A stretch of 62,511 bases of DNA from Acidobacteriota bacterium (GCA_016213775.1 JACQZR010000201.1:1-62511), one strand, 5' to 3'; positions 51,885-60,072 are shown, counted from the stretch's first letter. Translations and numbers: made by a program. The notes: generated by a model not told the origin, from the sequence alone.

Positions 51885-52718
51885 TTACTTCTCCGACCCT
51901 TCGATCTGCGCCCTGCCCGGGGCCTTCTTGGCCTGCTCCGCTTCAAGGATGGCTTTCGCGCCGGCGCGGATGATGCCGGACTCGCCTGACGATTGGAAGA
52001 ACGTGTAGTCGGGGCGCTTCAGCCAGGCGTGGGGTCCGCCGAGTTTGCGGCCCGCTTTCAGCACAGCATCGTGCACACGGTTGACAAGGGCTTCGTACTT
52101 CGGGTCACCCTGCTTCAAGCCGGAGAAACTGCCCAGGTCGGTGCTCGCGACAAACACGACATCAACGCCAGGGATGTCGGCGATCTGGCTGGCAATCTCG
52201 ACACCCTTGGGGTTTTCGATCATGGCGATGACCATGATGTTGTCGTTGGCGGTCTGGCGGTAGTCAGAACCCCAGAGGACGCCGTACTGGCCATTGCCCT
52301 GGCTGCGGGCGCCGAGCGGCGGGTACTTGGCGAACTTGACGGCGTTGCGGACCTTCTCGACGGAATCGACCATGGGTAGAATGATGCCCAATGCGCCGAT
52401 GTCGGTGGCCTTCTGAATGTCACCTTCGGTGGCGTCGGGAACGCGGATGAATGGAATGGCGGTGGAGCCCTTGCAGGCCCGGAGCATCGTCGCCACTTCG
52501 TGGTAGTTGAGCGGGCTGTGCTGCATCTCAATCCACATGTAGTCGAAGCCGGCATTGGCCATCGCGCAGTAGATTTCGGGGTCTGACGAGAGCACGGTGC
52601 CGCCGATCACCTGTTTGCCTTCTTTGAGCTTCGTTTTAACCGTGTTGTAGATCCTGGGCTGTGCCAGGGCCGGCAGCGTCAACAAAGCTGCGCATGCGAG
52701 AATCCGTCGAATGTTCAT
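51885..52718 (-). CDS. Exported HpcH/HpaI aldolase family protein
   Basis: About 277 residues from ATG 52718 (NIRRILACAALLTLPALAQ), a Sec signal peptide; a much longer open frame upstream crosses the MsrA gene and is rejected. The class II aldolase barrel shows FDYMWIEMQHSPLNYHEV, IPFIRVPDATEGDIQKA, GALGIILPMVDSVE and MIENPKGVEIASQI (metal-binding Glu) with PGVDVVFVASTDL (Asp). The family cleaves 2-keto-3-deoxy acids such as 2-keto-3-deoxy-glucarate to pyruvate in the cytosol; here an export signal is attached. The 166-bp gap 51719-51884 shows no gene. Confidence 0.88.
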   Translation of the reverse strand: MNIRRILACAALLTLPALAQPRIYNTVKTKLKEGKQVIGGTVLSSDPEIYCAMANAGFDYMWIEMQHSPLNYHEVATMLRACKGSTAIPFIRVPDATEGDIQKATDIGALGIILPMVDSVEKVRNAVKFAKYPPLGARSQGNGQYGVLWGSDYRQTANDNIMVIAMIENPKGVEIASQIADIPGVDVVFVASTDLGSFSGLKQGDPKYEALVNRVHDAVLKAGRKLGGPHAWLKRPDYTFFQSSGESGIIRAGAKAILEAEQAKKAPGRAQIEGSEK

Positions 52719-52761
52719 AGCCGCTCCAATACTGAAGTCGAAAATCGTATGGAGTAGCTTA

Positions 52762-53322
52762 TCACGAAGCGAGGGGCGGACTGCCCTGCTTGCGCCGTGC
52801 TGCGAACTTCTCGCGGAACTTGCGCAGCTTGGGCGCCACAGCGAACTGGCAATACGGCTGGAACGGGTTGTTCTTGAAATAGTCCTGATGGTAGTTCTCG
52901 GCAGCGTAGAACACCGTTGCCGAGGCGATCTCGGTGACAATGGGGTCGCGGAAGACCTGCTCACTTTCCAACTCCCGCAGTATCGCCTCCGCCGTATCCC
53001 GCTGCTCCGGCGACGTGTAGAAGATCGCCGAGCGGTACTGCGTGCCAACGTCATTACCCTGCCGGTTGAGCGTCGTCGGATCGTGGATGGTGAAGAACAC
53101 TTCCAGCAGATCGCGGAACGAAACCACCGCTGGGTCGAAGGTGAGGCGCACTGCTTCGGCGTGTCCGGTCATGCCCATGCACACCTGTTTGTAGGTGGGG
53201 TCCTGCGCGGATCCACCGATGTAGCCCGACTCCACCGACTCCACGCCGGCCATGTCGTCATAGACCGCTTCCAGACACCAGAAGCAGCCGCCCGCCAAAA
53301 TTGCGATTTCCTGTTGAAGCAC
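52762..53322 (-). CDS. msrA: Peptide-methionine (S)-S-oxide reductase MsrA
   Basis: A 186-residue cytoplasmic repair enzyme that reduces methionine-S-sulfoxide in proteins and free form. The catalytic cysteine motif GCFWCLEAVYDDMAG is at about 12-26, and the family landmarks YKQVCMGMTGHAEAV, FFTIHDPTTLNRQGNDVGTQ and AENYHQDYF are intact. The C-terminal tail is basic and lacks an obvious resolving Cys pair. It is on the minus strand upstream of the aldolase gene (43-bp gap). Confidence 0.95.
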   Translation of the reverse strand: MLQQEIAILAGGCFWCLEAVYDDMAGVESVESGYIGGSAQDPTYKQVCMGMTGHAEAVRLTFDPAVVSFRDLLEVFFTIHDPTTLNRQGNDVGTQYRSAIFYTSPEQRDTAEAILRELESEQVFRDPIVTEIASATVFYAAENYHQDYFKNNPFQPYCQFAVAPKLRKFREKFAARRKQGSPPLAS

Positions 53323-53350
53323 AGTCTATTGATGATATGCTCTTCACGTT

Positions 53351-54427
53351 ATGAAGAGAAGAGACGCGTTGCGATTGTTTGGCGCGGCGGGTGTAGGGTT
53401 TGAAGGAGCGTGGGCGCAGTCCGGAGGCAGCAAGCATGTTATCGACGAGTATGACGAGGGCAACATCAAGCTGTCGCACCGCATGCCGATCCGGTCGATG
53501 TCCGATGACGACTTGCTTTTCCTGCAACAGATTGGCATCCGTTGGACGCGCATCGAGTTCGGCAACGATGCGTCCTACGATTTTCTGAGGTCCACTCAGG
53601 AGCGTCTGGCGCGCTACAACATGAAGATTTACAGCGCGGTGCACTACGCTTACCGTGAGCTCGATGTACAGTTGGGCCGTGGGCGCCGGGACGAGTTGAT
53701 TGAAAAATACTGTCAGTTTCTGCGTGACTGCGGACGCCTCGGCATTCCAGTCTCCAACTACGACTGGCACCCGGCCAACACCTACACCACCTCCACGGTG
53801 ATGAGCAGCCGCAAGTATCGCGCGCGAGAGTTCAAGCTCTCCGATTTTCGCGCCAAGGTGGAGAAACAGGCCTTCGACCGGGAGTACTCCACGGATGACA
53901 TTTGGAACACCTACAGCTACTTCATGAAGGCGGTGCTGCCGGTGGCGGAAAAGGCCAACGTTAGGCTTGCCCTTCATCCGGACGATCCTCCAGTGGCGAA
54001 GATGAATGGCGTGGCGAAAGTGCTGGTTCACTACGACGGCTACAAACGCGCGGAACAGATCGCCGGCGGATCCAAGCATTGGGGGCTCACCTTCTGCATC
54101 GGAACATGGTCGGAGGGCGGATCGCATATGGGGAAGGATGTGTTTGGGATGATCCAGGACTTTGGCGGCCGCGGCAAGATCTTTGATGTTCACTTCCGCA
54201 ACGTGAGCGGGCCGATGCCGCAGTTTGTGGAGACCTTTCCTGATGATGGCTACATGGATATGTACGAAGTGATGAAAGCTCTGCGCAAGGTGAAGTTCAA
54301 CGGCACCGCTGTGCCCGATCATGTTCCGGAACTGGCCGGCGATTCGGGAATCCGCCGCGCCGGAACCGCCTATTGCATAGCCTACATGCGATCCTTGTTG
54401 AAACGCGCCAACCAGGAGGTGGGGTAA
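53351..54427 (+). CDS. Exported mannonate dehydratase-like protein (UxuA family)
   Basis: A 358-residue TIM-barrel protein. The N-terminus (KRRDALRLFGAAGVGFEGAWAQ) is a twin-arginine-type leader. The UxuA signature is present: LALHPDDPPVAK, FCIGTWSEGG, VHFRNVSGPMPQFVETFPDDGYMDM. UxuA normally dehydrates D-mannonate to 2-keto-3-deoxygluconate in the cytosol with Mn or Fe. Export is unexpected, and together with the exported HpaI-type aldolase it suggests related steps outside the cytoplasm or altered functions. It is followed 3 bp later by a cupin gene. Confidence 0.85.
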   Translation: MKRRDALRLFGAAGVGFEGAWAQSGGSKHVIDEYDEGNIKLSHRMPIRSMSDDDLLFLQQIGIRWTRIEFGNDASYDFLRSTQERLARYNMKIYSAVHYAYRELDVQLGRGRRDELIEKYCQFLRDCGRLGIPVSNYDWHPANTYTTSTVMSSRKYRAREFKLSDFRAKVEKQAFDREYSTDDIWNTYSYFMKAVLPVAEKANVRLALHPDDPPVAKMNGVAKVLVHYDGYKRAEQIAGGSKHWGLTFCIGTWSEGGSHMGKDVFGMIQDFGGRGKIFDVHFRNVSGPMPQFVETFPDDGYMDMYEVMKALRKVKFNGTAVPDHVPELAGDSGIRRAGTAYCIAYMRSLLKRANQEVG

Positions 54428-54430
54428 TTG

Positions 54431-54784
54431 ATGTCAAGCGAGTTTGCCGCCATCGATGCCGGCGCGCTGCCGTGGGAAGAGCGATACAGCGAAGCGTTGG
54501 GCAAGACGCTCTATCGCAAGAATCTCATAACGGACGAGGACACCGGCATGGAAGTACGGTTGGTCCGCTATCCGGCCGGAGTGATTAACAAGTTGCACAC
54601 CCACCCGTGCGCACACGGGATGTATGTCCTGGAGGGTAACCTGGTGACCCATCGCGGAACATATGGGCCAGGCCATTTCGTTTGGTTCCCGGAAGGTGAA
54701 GTGATGGAACACGGCGCCACTGCCGATGGTGATGTCACCGTAGTCTTTATCACCAATAAGCCATTCCAGATCCACTATCGCTGA
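54431..54784 (+). CDS. Cupin-domain protein
   Basis: A 117-residue single-domain cupin starting at ATG 54431; an in-frame TTG at 54428 is less likely. The conserved cupin motifs are PAGVINKLHTHPCAHGMYVLEG (G-x5-H-x-H-x4-E type) and GHFVWFPEGEVMEHGA (second histidine), giving a metal site of His residues plus Glu. No signal peptide. It is 3 bp after the mannonate dehydratase-like gene, so it may act on the same sugar acid. Confidence 0.85.
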   Translation: MSSEFAAIDAGALPWEERYSEALGKTLYRKNLITDEDTGMEVRLVRYPAGVINKLHTHPCAHGMYVLEGNLVTHRGTYGPGHFVWFPEGEVMEHGATADGDVTVVFITNKPFQIHYR

Positions 54785-54900
54785 GCATCGACGACAGTCC
54801 GGGCAGAGTCACAACACACCGCTTGCTGACGCGCGCGGCCCGGTAGATTCAGTGCGTTGCGGAGCGTCTACCGTGAGGTGTGGATGACGGGCCGAAAAGG

Positions 54901-54988
54901 GCCGATTGACAATCGGCCGTGGACGGGACTGAAGTCCCGTCAGGCTGGCCTGGAAAGGCCAGCCGCGGCCAGGATTGGCCGCCCCACA
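54901..54988 (+). repeat. Four chained hairpins ending in CCCACA (REP-like)
   Basis: GCCGATT-GAC-AATCGGC (54901-54917), ACGGGACT-GA-AGTCCCGT (54923-54940), GGCTGGCC-TGGAAA-GGCCAGCC (54943-54964), GCGGCCA-GGAT-TGGCCGC (54965-54982), then CCCACA (54983-54988). It lies in the 333-bp gap between the cupin and TPR genes, which has no coding content. Confidence 0.85.
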
Positions 54989-55015
54989 CGACGGCGAAAT
55001 GTACAAACTCCGGCG

Positions 55016-55038
55016 GCAGCTTAACAAGCTGCCCCACA
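55016..55038 (+). repeat. Single hairpin with CCCACA (REP-like)
   Basis: GCAGCTT-AAC-AAGCTGC (55016-55032) followed at once by CCCACA (55033-55038): a third stem sequence with the same GC...GC-CCCACA plan, only 28 bp after the previous array. Confidence 0.75.
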
Positions 55039-55117
55039 ATTTCCCAGAGCGAGAATTAACACATCGTACGCGAACCTTCCTTGCGCTGACGCGTAATTCA
55101 GGCAAGCGAGGAACGGA

Positions 55118-56296
55118 ATGCGAATAGCGGTTTTTGCGTTGTTAGGAATCTGCGCTTGGGCTCAGGACGCGGAAACAATCACCAATTGGGAAGCAAAGCT
55201 GCGCGACGCCAATACAGCCTGGCGGTCTGTCGACTACAACAAGGCCGAGGCGCTTTATCTGGAATGTCTTCGCGAAGCCGAAAGCGGGGTCATCGACACG
55301 TACAGCATCGCGGTGGTCCGTAACAACCTTGGTGTGCTCAACCATCAGCGTGGCCGCTATAAGGAAGCCGAGCGCATGTACCGCGCCGCGCTGCCGGAGT
55401 ATGAACAACTCGCCGGATTGGCGCGTGTCTCCCATGCCTCTATTCTCAGCAATCTGGCCGAGACCTTGCGGATGCAGGGCAATCTGGATGAGGCCGAACG
55501 GCTCCACCGCAAGGGATTGCTGTTGGCGGAGGAAACCGACAAGGCCGGTTCTACCCTCGCCATTTCGCTGCAGAATTTCGCAGTGCTGCTCAATCAACGG
55601 GGCAGGTATGCCGAATCTCGCAAGTTGAGCCAACGAGCGTTGTCGTTGCACAAACAGCGGAACGGCAATCTGGCTGTCAGGCTTCCCTCGGTGTTGAACA
55701 CATTGGCGGAAGCCGAAAGGATGCTCGGTCTGGACGATGAATCGGCCGCCCATCACGAGGAGTCGCTCGATTTGCGGCTGCAATCGCTTCCGGTGGACCA
55801 CCCCGAAGTCGCCACGGGATGGCTGAATCTTGGAAGCGTTCGCCAATTTCAGCGCCGATATGCGGAGGCCGAGGAGTGCTATCGACAGGCGATCACGATT
55901 CGCGAGGCGCGCCTCGGTAACGATCATCCCACGCTTGCGGCCGCGCACATTAATCTCGGCACGCTCTATGCCGAACAGGGTGATCTGGTGCGTTCGGAAA
56001 ACGAAGTGCGGCTGGCGATGTCGCTATTGGAGACGGCTGGGTTGTCGCAATCGGTCGATTACGGCAAAGCGATGGAAAACCTGGCAGCGCTCTTCCAACG
56101 GCACGAAAAATTCGCAGGTGCGGAGAAACTCTATCTGCAAGCCCTTGCTATTCGCGAAAAGGCCCATGGCGCCGGGTCGCCATTGGTCGCGGATATGTAC
56201 AACAGCATGGCGCGCTTCTATGAGGTCATCGGGAGGAAAACGGAAGCCGGCCGCTACCAAAAACGCGCGGAGAACCTCTTTAGATCCTTCCGCTAA
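55118..56296 (+). CDS. Tetratricopeptide-repeat protein with signal peptide
   Basis: A 392-residue protein with a signal peptide (RIAVFALLGICAWA) and nine or so TPR-like helical pairs of about 42 residues, of the Kinesin-light-chain type: DYNKAEALYLECLREAE, RYKEAERMYRAALPEYE, NLDEAERLHRKGLLLAEE, RYAESRKLSQRALSLHK, RYAEAEECYRQAITIREARL and KFAGAEKLYLQALAIREKAHG. Such proteins are scaffolds in the periplasm or at the surface; no partner is evident from neighbours. A strong hairpin follows its stop. Confidence 0.88.
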   Translation: MRIAVFALLGICAWAQDAETITNWEAKLRDANTAWRSVDYNKAEALYLECLREAESGVIDTYSIAVVRNNLGVLNHQRGRYKEAERMYRAALPEYEQLAGLARVSHASILSNLAETLRMQGNLDEAERLHRKGLLLAEETDKAGSTLAISLQNFAVLLNQRGRYAESRKLSQRALSLHKQRNGNLAVRLPSVLNTLAEAERMLGLDDESAAHHEESLDLRLQSLPVDHPEVATGWLNLGSVRQFQRRYAEAEECYRQAITIREARLGNDHPTLAAAHINLGTLYAEQGDLVRSENEVRLAMSLLETAGLSQSVDYGKAMENLAALFQRHEKFAGAEKLYLQALAIREKAHGAGSPLVADMYNSMARFYEVIGRKTEAGRYQKRAENLFRSFR

Positions 56297-56297
56297 C

Positions 56298-56370
56298 GCC
56301 TACCCTCGCAAAAATCCCTCCGGGAGGTGGGAGCTCCCGGAGGGGGAGGAACTGCGAGTTTTTGGTAGGC
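56298..56370. other. Long nested hairpin downstream of the TPR gene
   Basis: Nested stems: GCCTACC (56298-56304) with GGTAGGC (56364-56370), CTCGCA (56305-56310) with TGCGAG (56353-56358), and a perfect 11-bp inner stem CCCTCCGGGAG (56316-56326) with CTCCCGGAGGG (56334-56344) around a 7-nt loop. A TTTTT run is inside the 3' arm. It could be a terminator-like or structured RNA or DNA element. The rest of 56371-56521 shows only a second copy of the AACTCGCAAGTTT-like word. Confidence 0.65.
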
Positions 56371-56521
56371 ACTATCGCGAACCGGACCCTACAAGGAGAA
56401 ACTCGCAAGTTTTAGCGTCTTTGGTGTAGTCATCTGCTCTATATGACGCTGAAACACGCTGTGGGGTTGCAGGCGTAACGAGCCCGACGCTGTTCTCCGG
56501 CCGTCTGTTACTCTGATTCGA

Positions 56522-57304
56522 GTGCAGGAACCACCGCTTTTGGAATTCCGGAACGTCACCGTCTCGCATGACGGGCAGATCGGTCTCAACAACCTCAGTC
56601 TGACCATCCGTGCGCACGAGCATGTCGTCCTGCTTGGCCCCAATGGGAGCGGCAAGTCAACGCTCATCAAGACGCTTACCCGCGACTGCTATCCGCTCTG
56701 GCGGGCTGACACCGTGGTGCGCATCTTCGGCCAGGAGACCTGGAACATTTTCGATCTGCGTCCCCTCTTCGGCATCGTCCACAACGACCTGATGCAGAGC
56801 TACGTCCGCTACCCGTATTCGGGCCGAGAGGTGATTCTCTCAGGCTTCTTTTCGAGCGTCGGCATCTGGCCGAACCACGAAGTTACCGATGCTATGACCG
56901 CGCGCGCATCCGAGATTCTGGAACTGTTGGAGATTGCGCATCTGGCCGGCCGCACGGTGAGCCACATGTCCACCGGGGAAGGGCGCCGGCTGTTGATAGG
57001 TCGCGCACTGGTACACCGGCCGCGCGCGCTGATTCTCGATGAGCCCACCGCAAGTCTGGACATCCGCGCCACGCACGAGTTGATTACTATCATGCGCAAG
57101 GTGGCGGCGGAGACTACCATCATTCTCGTGACGCATCACCTCTCCGACATCATTCCGGAAATCGGCCGCGTAGTGCTACTGCGTAAGGGCCAGGTGTTCC
57201 GCGACGGCAAGAAAGCCGAAGTGCTGGCCAACGAGCCGCTGGCGGAGTTGTTCGATATGCCGGTGGAGGTGCTGGAGCGCGGCGGCTTCTATCATCTGCT
57301 GTGA
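56522..57304 (+). CDS. ABC ATPase (stand-alone, ModF-like)
   Basis: A 260-residue ABC ATPase beginning at GTG 56522. Walker A is GPNGSGKST, Q-loop region FGIVHNDLMQ, the signature is degenerate (MSTGEGRRLLIGRAL), Walker B ALILDEPTASLD, H-loop VTHHLSDI. The FxVVTGFFSSVG-like ILSGFFSSVGIW stretch and LVHRPRALILDEP suggest the photorepair/ModF subgroup. No transmembrane partner is encoded nearby, so it may serve as a non-transport ABC protein. Confidence 0.82.
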   Translation: MQEPPLLEFRNVTVSHDGQIGLNNLSLTIRAHEHVVLLGPNGSGKSTLIKTLTRDCYPLWRADTVVRIFGQETWNIFDLRPLFGIVHNDLMQSYVRYPYSGREVILSGFFSSVGIWPNHEVTDAMTARASEILELLEIAHLAGRTVSHMSTGEGRRLLIGRALVHRPRALILDEPTASLDIRATHELITIMRKVAAETTIILVTHHLSDIIPEIGRVVLLRKGQVFRDGKKAEVLANEPLAELFDMPVEVLERGGFYHLL

Positions 57305-57316
57305 ACGCGCCCGGGA

Positions 57317-57694
57317 TCACCACAGAACGGGCACGCTGTAGCGACGCAAGGTTTCGTCCTTGGTGATGAGCGTTGCCTTTTCGACAAATGCTTGTGCGAC
57401 GAGGATTCGATCAAATGGGTCGCGGTGATGATCGGGTAGCCGCGCCAAGGCCATTACGTGACTGTTGCGGATCGGGAGAATCGGTACTCCAGCGCGGACA
57501 ACGTACTTGTCCCACCAGGGGATCGGTTCTGTGAGCAAGCCCCCGGATTTGGAACTCTTCAGCAGAAGTTCCCACAGATTCGCGACGCTCGCCACGACGT
57601 CCTGTTCGGAAAGGGCGGTCTTTGCGGTTCGACTCAGTTTGTCCGGCGAAGAAAGCGCCCACACGAGTGCGTGGGTATCAGTGATTACTTTCAT
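57317..57694 (-). CDS. vapC: PIN-domain toxin (VapC-like)
   Basis: About 125 residues from ATG 57694 (KVITDTHALVWAL); the frame extends further but overlaps the antitoxin. PIN residues: Asp pair in VITDTHALVWAL, Glu in SVANLWELLLK, Asp in HHRDPFDRILVAQA and Lys-Asp in LITKDETLRRY. It overlaps the upstream antitoxin gene by 17 bp. This subgroup (DTHALVWAL opening) is the one most often paired with Phd/YefM antitoxins, as here. Confidence 0.88.
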   Translation of the reverse strand: MKVITDTHALVWALSSPDKLSRTAKTALSEQDVVASVANLWELLLKSSKSGGLLTEPIPWWDKYVVRAGVPILPIRNSHVMALARLPDHHRDPFDRILVAQAFVEKATLITKDETLRRYSVPVLW

Positions 57695-57920
57695 GCCAGC
57701 ATTCCAGCTCTTCGTCAGTGAGCGGCCCCCACCAATCATCGCCGGGCGGGGCGAGCGGAGCGTCCTTGGCGATTCCCAAAGGGAGACCCTTCTTACGACG
57801 CGCGGGAATCAATTCCGCAACCGGCCGGCCTTGGCGCGCGATGATCACCGTTTCTCCGTTCTCGACCATCTCCAATAGGCGGGAGAGCTGACTCTTTGCT
57901 TCGTGTACGTTGACCTGCAC
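57678..57920 (-). CDS. Phd/YefM family antitoxin
   Basis: An 80-residue Phd/YefM protein (QVNVHEAKSQLSRLLEMVEN) with the diagnostic VNVHEAKSQLS strand-helix and GETVIIARQGRPVAELIP. The C-terminal part (DDWWGPLTDEELECWHESNH) binds the toxin. It overlaps the PIN gene downstream. Phd-type proteins repress their own promoter as toxin-antitoxin complexes. Confidence 0.88.
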   Translation of the reverse strand: MQVNVHEAKSQLSRLLEMVENGETVIIARQGRPVAELIPARRKKGLPLGIAKDAPLAPPGDDWWGPLTDEELECWHESNH

Positions 57921-57960
57921 ATCCTTAGATTAGTCCGATTCCTTAGCTAAGTCAACCGGA

Positions 57961-58800
57961 TCAATGCGTCATGGCGTAGATGACCGAATTGACTCCAATG
58001 CGGATCGCGAGAGCCGAATACCGCTCCGGATAGTAAGGATCGTCGGCCCATTCCCATCCGTCGCCGAGATCGTTATTGAAGGCCATGGCAACCATGATTC
58101 GGCCATTGTCGTCGTAGATGCCGAGCCAGTGTGGAATATCGCCATCGTCACGATAGGTAGTGCCGCGGCGGAGAGCCCACTGTCCGGGCACCTGATAACG
58201 GTGGTCGAGATCGTAGACGGAGTGGAAAACAGCGTCCTCGTCCGGGATCTCCACTGCGTGGCGATCCGGAAAGACCATCCGCATGCTTTCGTCGAAACGG
58301 TTCCATTCGTTGGTGCCCCAGAAATCGTCGAGAAAGAGGAATCCGCCGCGGAGCAGGTAATCCCGCAATACCTCGGCTTGGCGGGGCGTGAGTTTCCAAT
58401 CTCCCATCTCGCCAGCCACCATCCATGGCCAGTAGTAGGCATCGTTGGCGTCATCCAGGTTGACCGGCTGCTCCGCGGACCGCGCATGCACGCGCGTGAG
58501 CCGGCGGAGCGCGAGCGAGAAGTGCCGGTCGGCTCGTGGGTAATCCTGCGACCAACTGGTTCCGCCTTCGCGCCAATCGAGCGCCGGGCCGCTACGCCAG
58601 CGGAAGCGGCCGAAGCGGGCCTGCGGATGATTCGGATACATCAGCCGCGCCTGCACCCACTCGGTTTTCTCCTGATAGTCAGGAGGAAGCGGCACATCGT
58701 CGTAGGCCTCCATCGAATGATAGACGCGGAACGGGCGTTGCCAGGCGTAGAGAGAACCCAGCAGAAACAAACCGCAAGCGACGCGCGCTTTCCATGTCAT
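57961..58800 (-). CDS. DUF4159 domain-containing protein
   Basis: About 279 residues from ATG 58800 (TWKARVACGLFLLGSLYAW), a signal/anchor; a longer frame upstream crosses the divergent transporter gene. DUF4159 is clear in NDAYYWPWMVAGEMG, LLRGGFLFLDDFWGTNEW and VMVAMAFNNDLGDGWEW, with the C-terminal RIGVNSVIYAMTH. The glutaminase-like or class-I amidotransferase-like fold has no known activity; in Myxococcota and Acidobacteriota it accompanies a MoxR/DUF58 set, which is absent here. Confidence 0.88.
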   Translation of the reverse strand: MTWKARVACGLFLLGSLYAWQRPFRVYHSMEAYDDVPLPPDYQEKTEWVQARLMYPNHPQARFGRFRWRSGPALDWREGGTSWSQDYPRADRHFSLALRRLTRVHARSAEQPVNLDDANDAYYWPWMVAGEMGDWKLTPRQAEVLRDYLLRGGFLFLDDFWGTNEWNRFDESMRMVFPDRHAVEIPDEDAVFHSVYDLDHRYQVPGQWALRRGTTYRDDGDIPHWLGIYDDNGRIMVAMAFNNDLGDGWEWADDPYYPERYSALAIRIGVNSVIYAMTH

Positions 58801-58863
58801 GCGCTTGGGGCGAGGATAGCATGCCCTTGTCCGGTGATGCGTTGAACAAGTAGCCTTGAGTGC

Positions 58864-60072
58864 ATGCTTGTTGCGGGTCTCATTTTTGCGGCTACGTATC
58901 TGGTGGTGGCCATCGGAAGGCTGCCCGGTTTCCGCGTCGACCGGACGGGCGCGGCCATCATTGGCGCAACGCTGATGATCGCCACCGATGTCCTGACGTT
59001 CGAAGAAGCGTACCGCGCTGTGGATTACGACACTCTCATCCTGCTGTTCGGAATGATGATTGTTGTTGCGAATCTGCGATTGTCGGGGTTCTTCCGGCTG
59101 GTTGGGGCGTGGGCGGTGGAGCATGCGCACCGGCCGGTTGTCCTGCTGGCCGCCGTGGTGTGGGTGACCGGGGTGTTCTCAGCGCTGTTTGTGAACGATA
59201 CGATGTGCCTGGTGATGACGCCATTGGTGCTGGAGGTGTCGCTGACCTTGGGGCGCAACCCGGTGCCGTTCCTGCTTGCAGTGGCGATGGGCTCGAATAT
59301 TGGCAGTGTGGCGACCATCACAGGGAATCCGCAGAACATGCTGATCGGAAGCTATTCCAGGATTCCCTATACGGTGTTTCTAAAGAGCCTGGCTCCGGTA
59401 GCGCTCATCGGGTTGGTGATTACAGTTGGGTGGATTGCCTTTGTGTACCGCGAGGAGCTTCGTTCGGCAGGTAGGCTGGCTGCGGCGCACCCGCGGGTGC
59501 GCCTGAACCGGGTATTGATGGCGAAGTCCCTGGGGGTGTCGCTGCTGATGATTGCCGGGTTCTTTGTAGGATGGCCTGTGTCGAAGGTGGCGCTGGTGGC
59601 GGGTGCGGTCTTGTTGCTGACGCGGCGCGTAAAGCCGGAGCGGGTGTATCACGAAATCGACTGGCAACTGCTGGTGATGTTCACAGGACTGTTCATCGTG
59701 GTGGCGGGCATCGAAAAGACCGTGTTGGCACACTACGCCCCGAGCGCGGTGGCTTCGCTGCACCTCGACCGGCTGCCGGTGCTGAGTGTGGTGACCGCGG
59801 TATTGTCGAATCTTGTGAGCAACGTGCCGGCGGTGCTGGTGTTCAAGCCGTTGGTGGCGCATTTGGCTGATCCGCAGCGATCGTGGCTGACGCTGGCGAT
59901 GGCGTCGACATTGTCTGGCAACTTTACAGTGTTGGGGTCAGTAGCGAATCTGATTGTAGTCGAGCGCGCCAAGCGCGATGCCCCCATCGGTTTCATGGAG
60001 TATTTTCGCGTGGGCGCGCCGCTGACCGTGATGACACTGGCGATCGGAGTTCTGTTGCTGCGTTCCTCATAA
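58864..60072 (+). CDS. SLC13/ArsB-type (citrate/anion) transporter
   Basis: A 402-residue membrane protein with some ten hydrophobic helices. ALFVNDTMCLVMTPLVLEV and VAMGSNIGSVATITGNPQNMLIG are the characteristic double motif of the ion-transporter (CitMHS/ArsB-NhaD) superfamily, and the second half repeats a related pattern at LVSNVPAVLVFKPLV and GNFTVLGSVANLIVVE. It should move small anions such as dicarboxylates, sulfate or arsenite by proton or sodium coupling; the substrate cannot be settled. It ends 8 bp before the truncated membrane gene. Confidence 0.85.
   Translation: MLVAGLIFAATYLVVAIGRLPGFRVDRTGAAIIGATLMIATDVLTFEEAYRAVDYDTLILLFGMMIVVANLRLSGFFRLVGAWAVEHAHRPVVLLAAVVWVTGVFSALFVNDTMCLVMTPLVLEVSLTLGRNPVPFLLAVAMGSNIGSVATITGNPQNMLIGSYSRIPYTVFLKSLAPVALIGLVITVGWIAFVYREELRSAGRLAAAHPRVRLNRVLMAKSLGVSLLMIAGFFVGWPVSKVALVAGAVLLLTRRVKPERVYHEIDWQLLVMFTGLFIVVAGIEKTVLAHYAPSAVASLHLDRLPVLSVVTAVLSNLVSNVPAVLVFKPLVAHLADPQRSWLTLAMASTLSGNFTVLGSVANLIVVERAKRDAPIGFMEYFRVGAPLTVMTLAIGVLLLRSS

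Noticed and set aside
51885-53054. A 389-codon version of the HpaI-type aldolase gene
   Set aside because: The extra 112 codons are antisense or out of frame to MsrA and rich in Arg/Ser; the ATG at 52718 begins a signal peptide.
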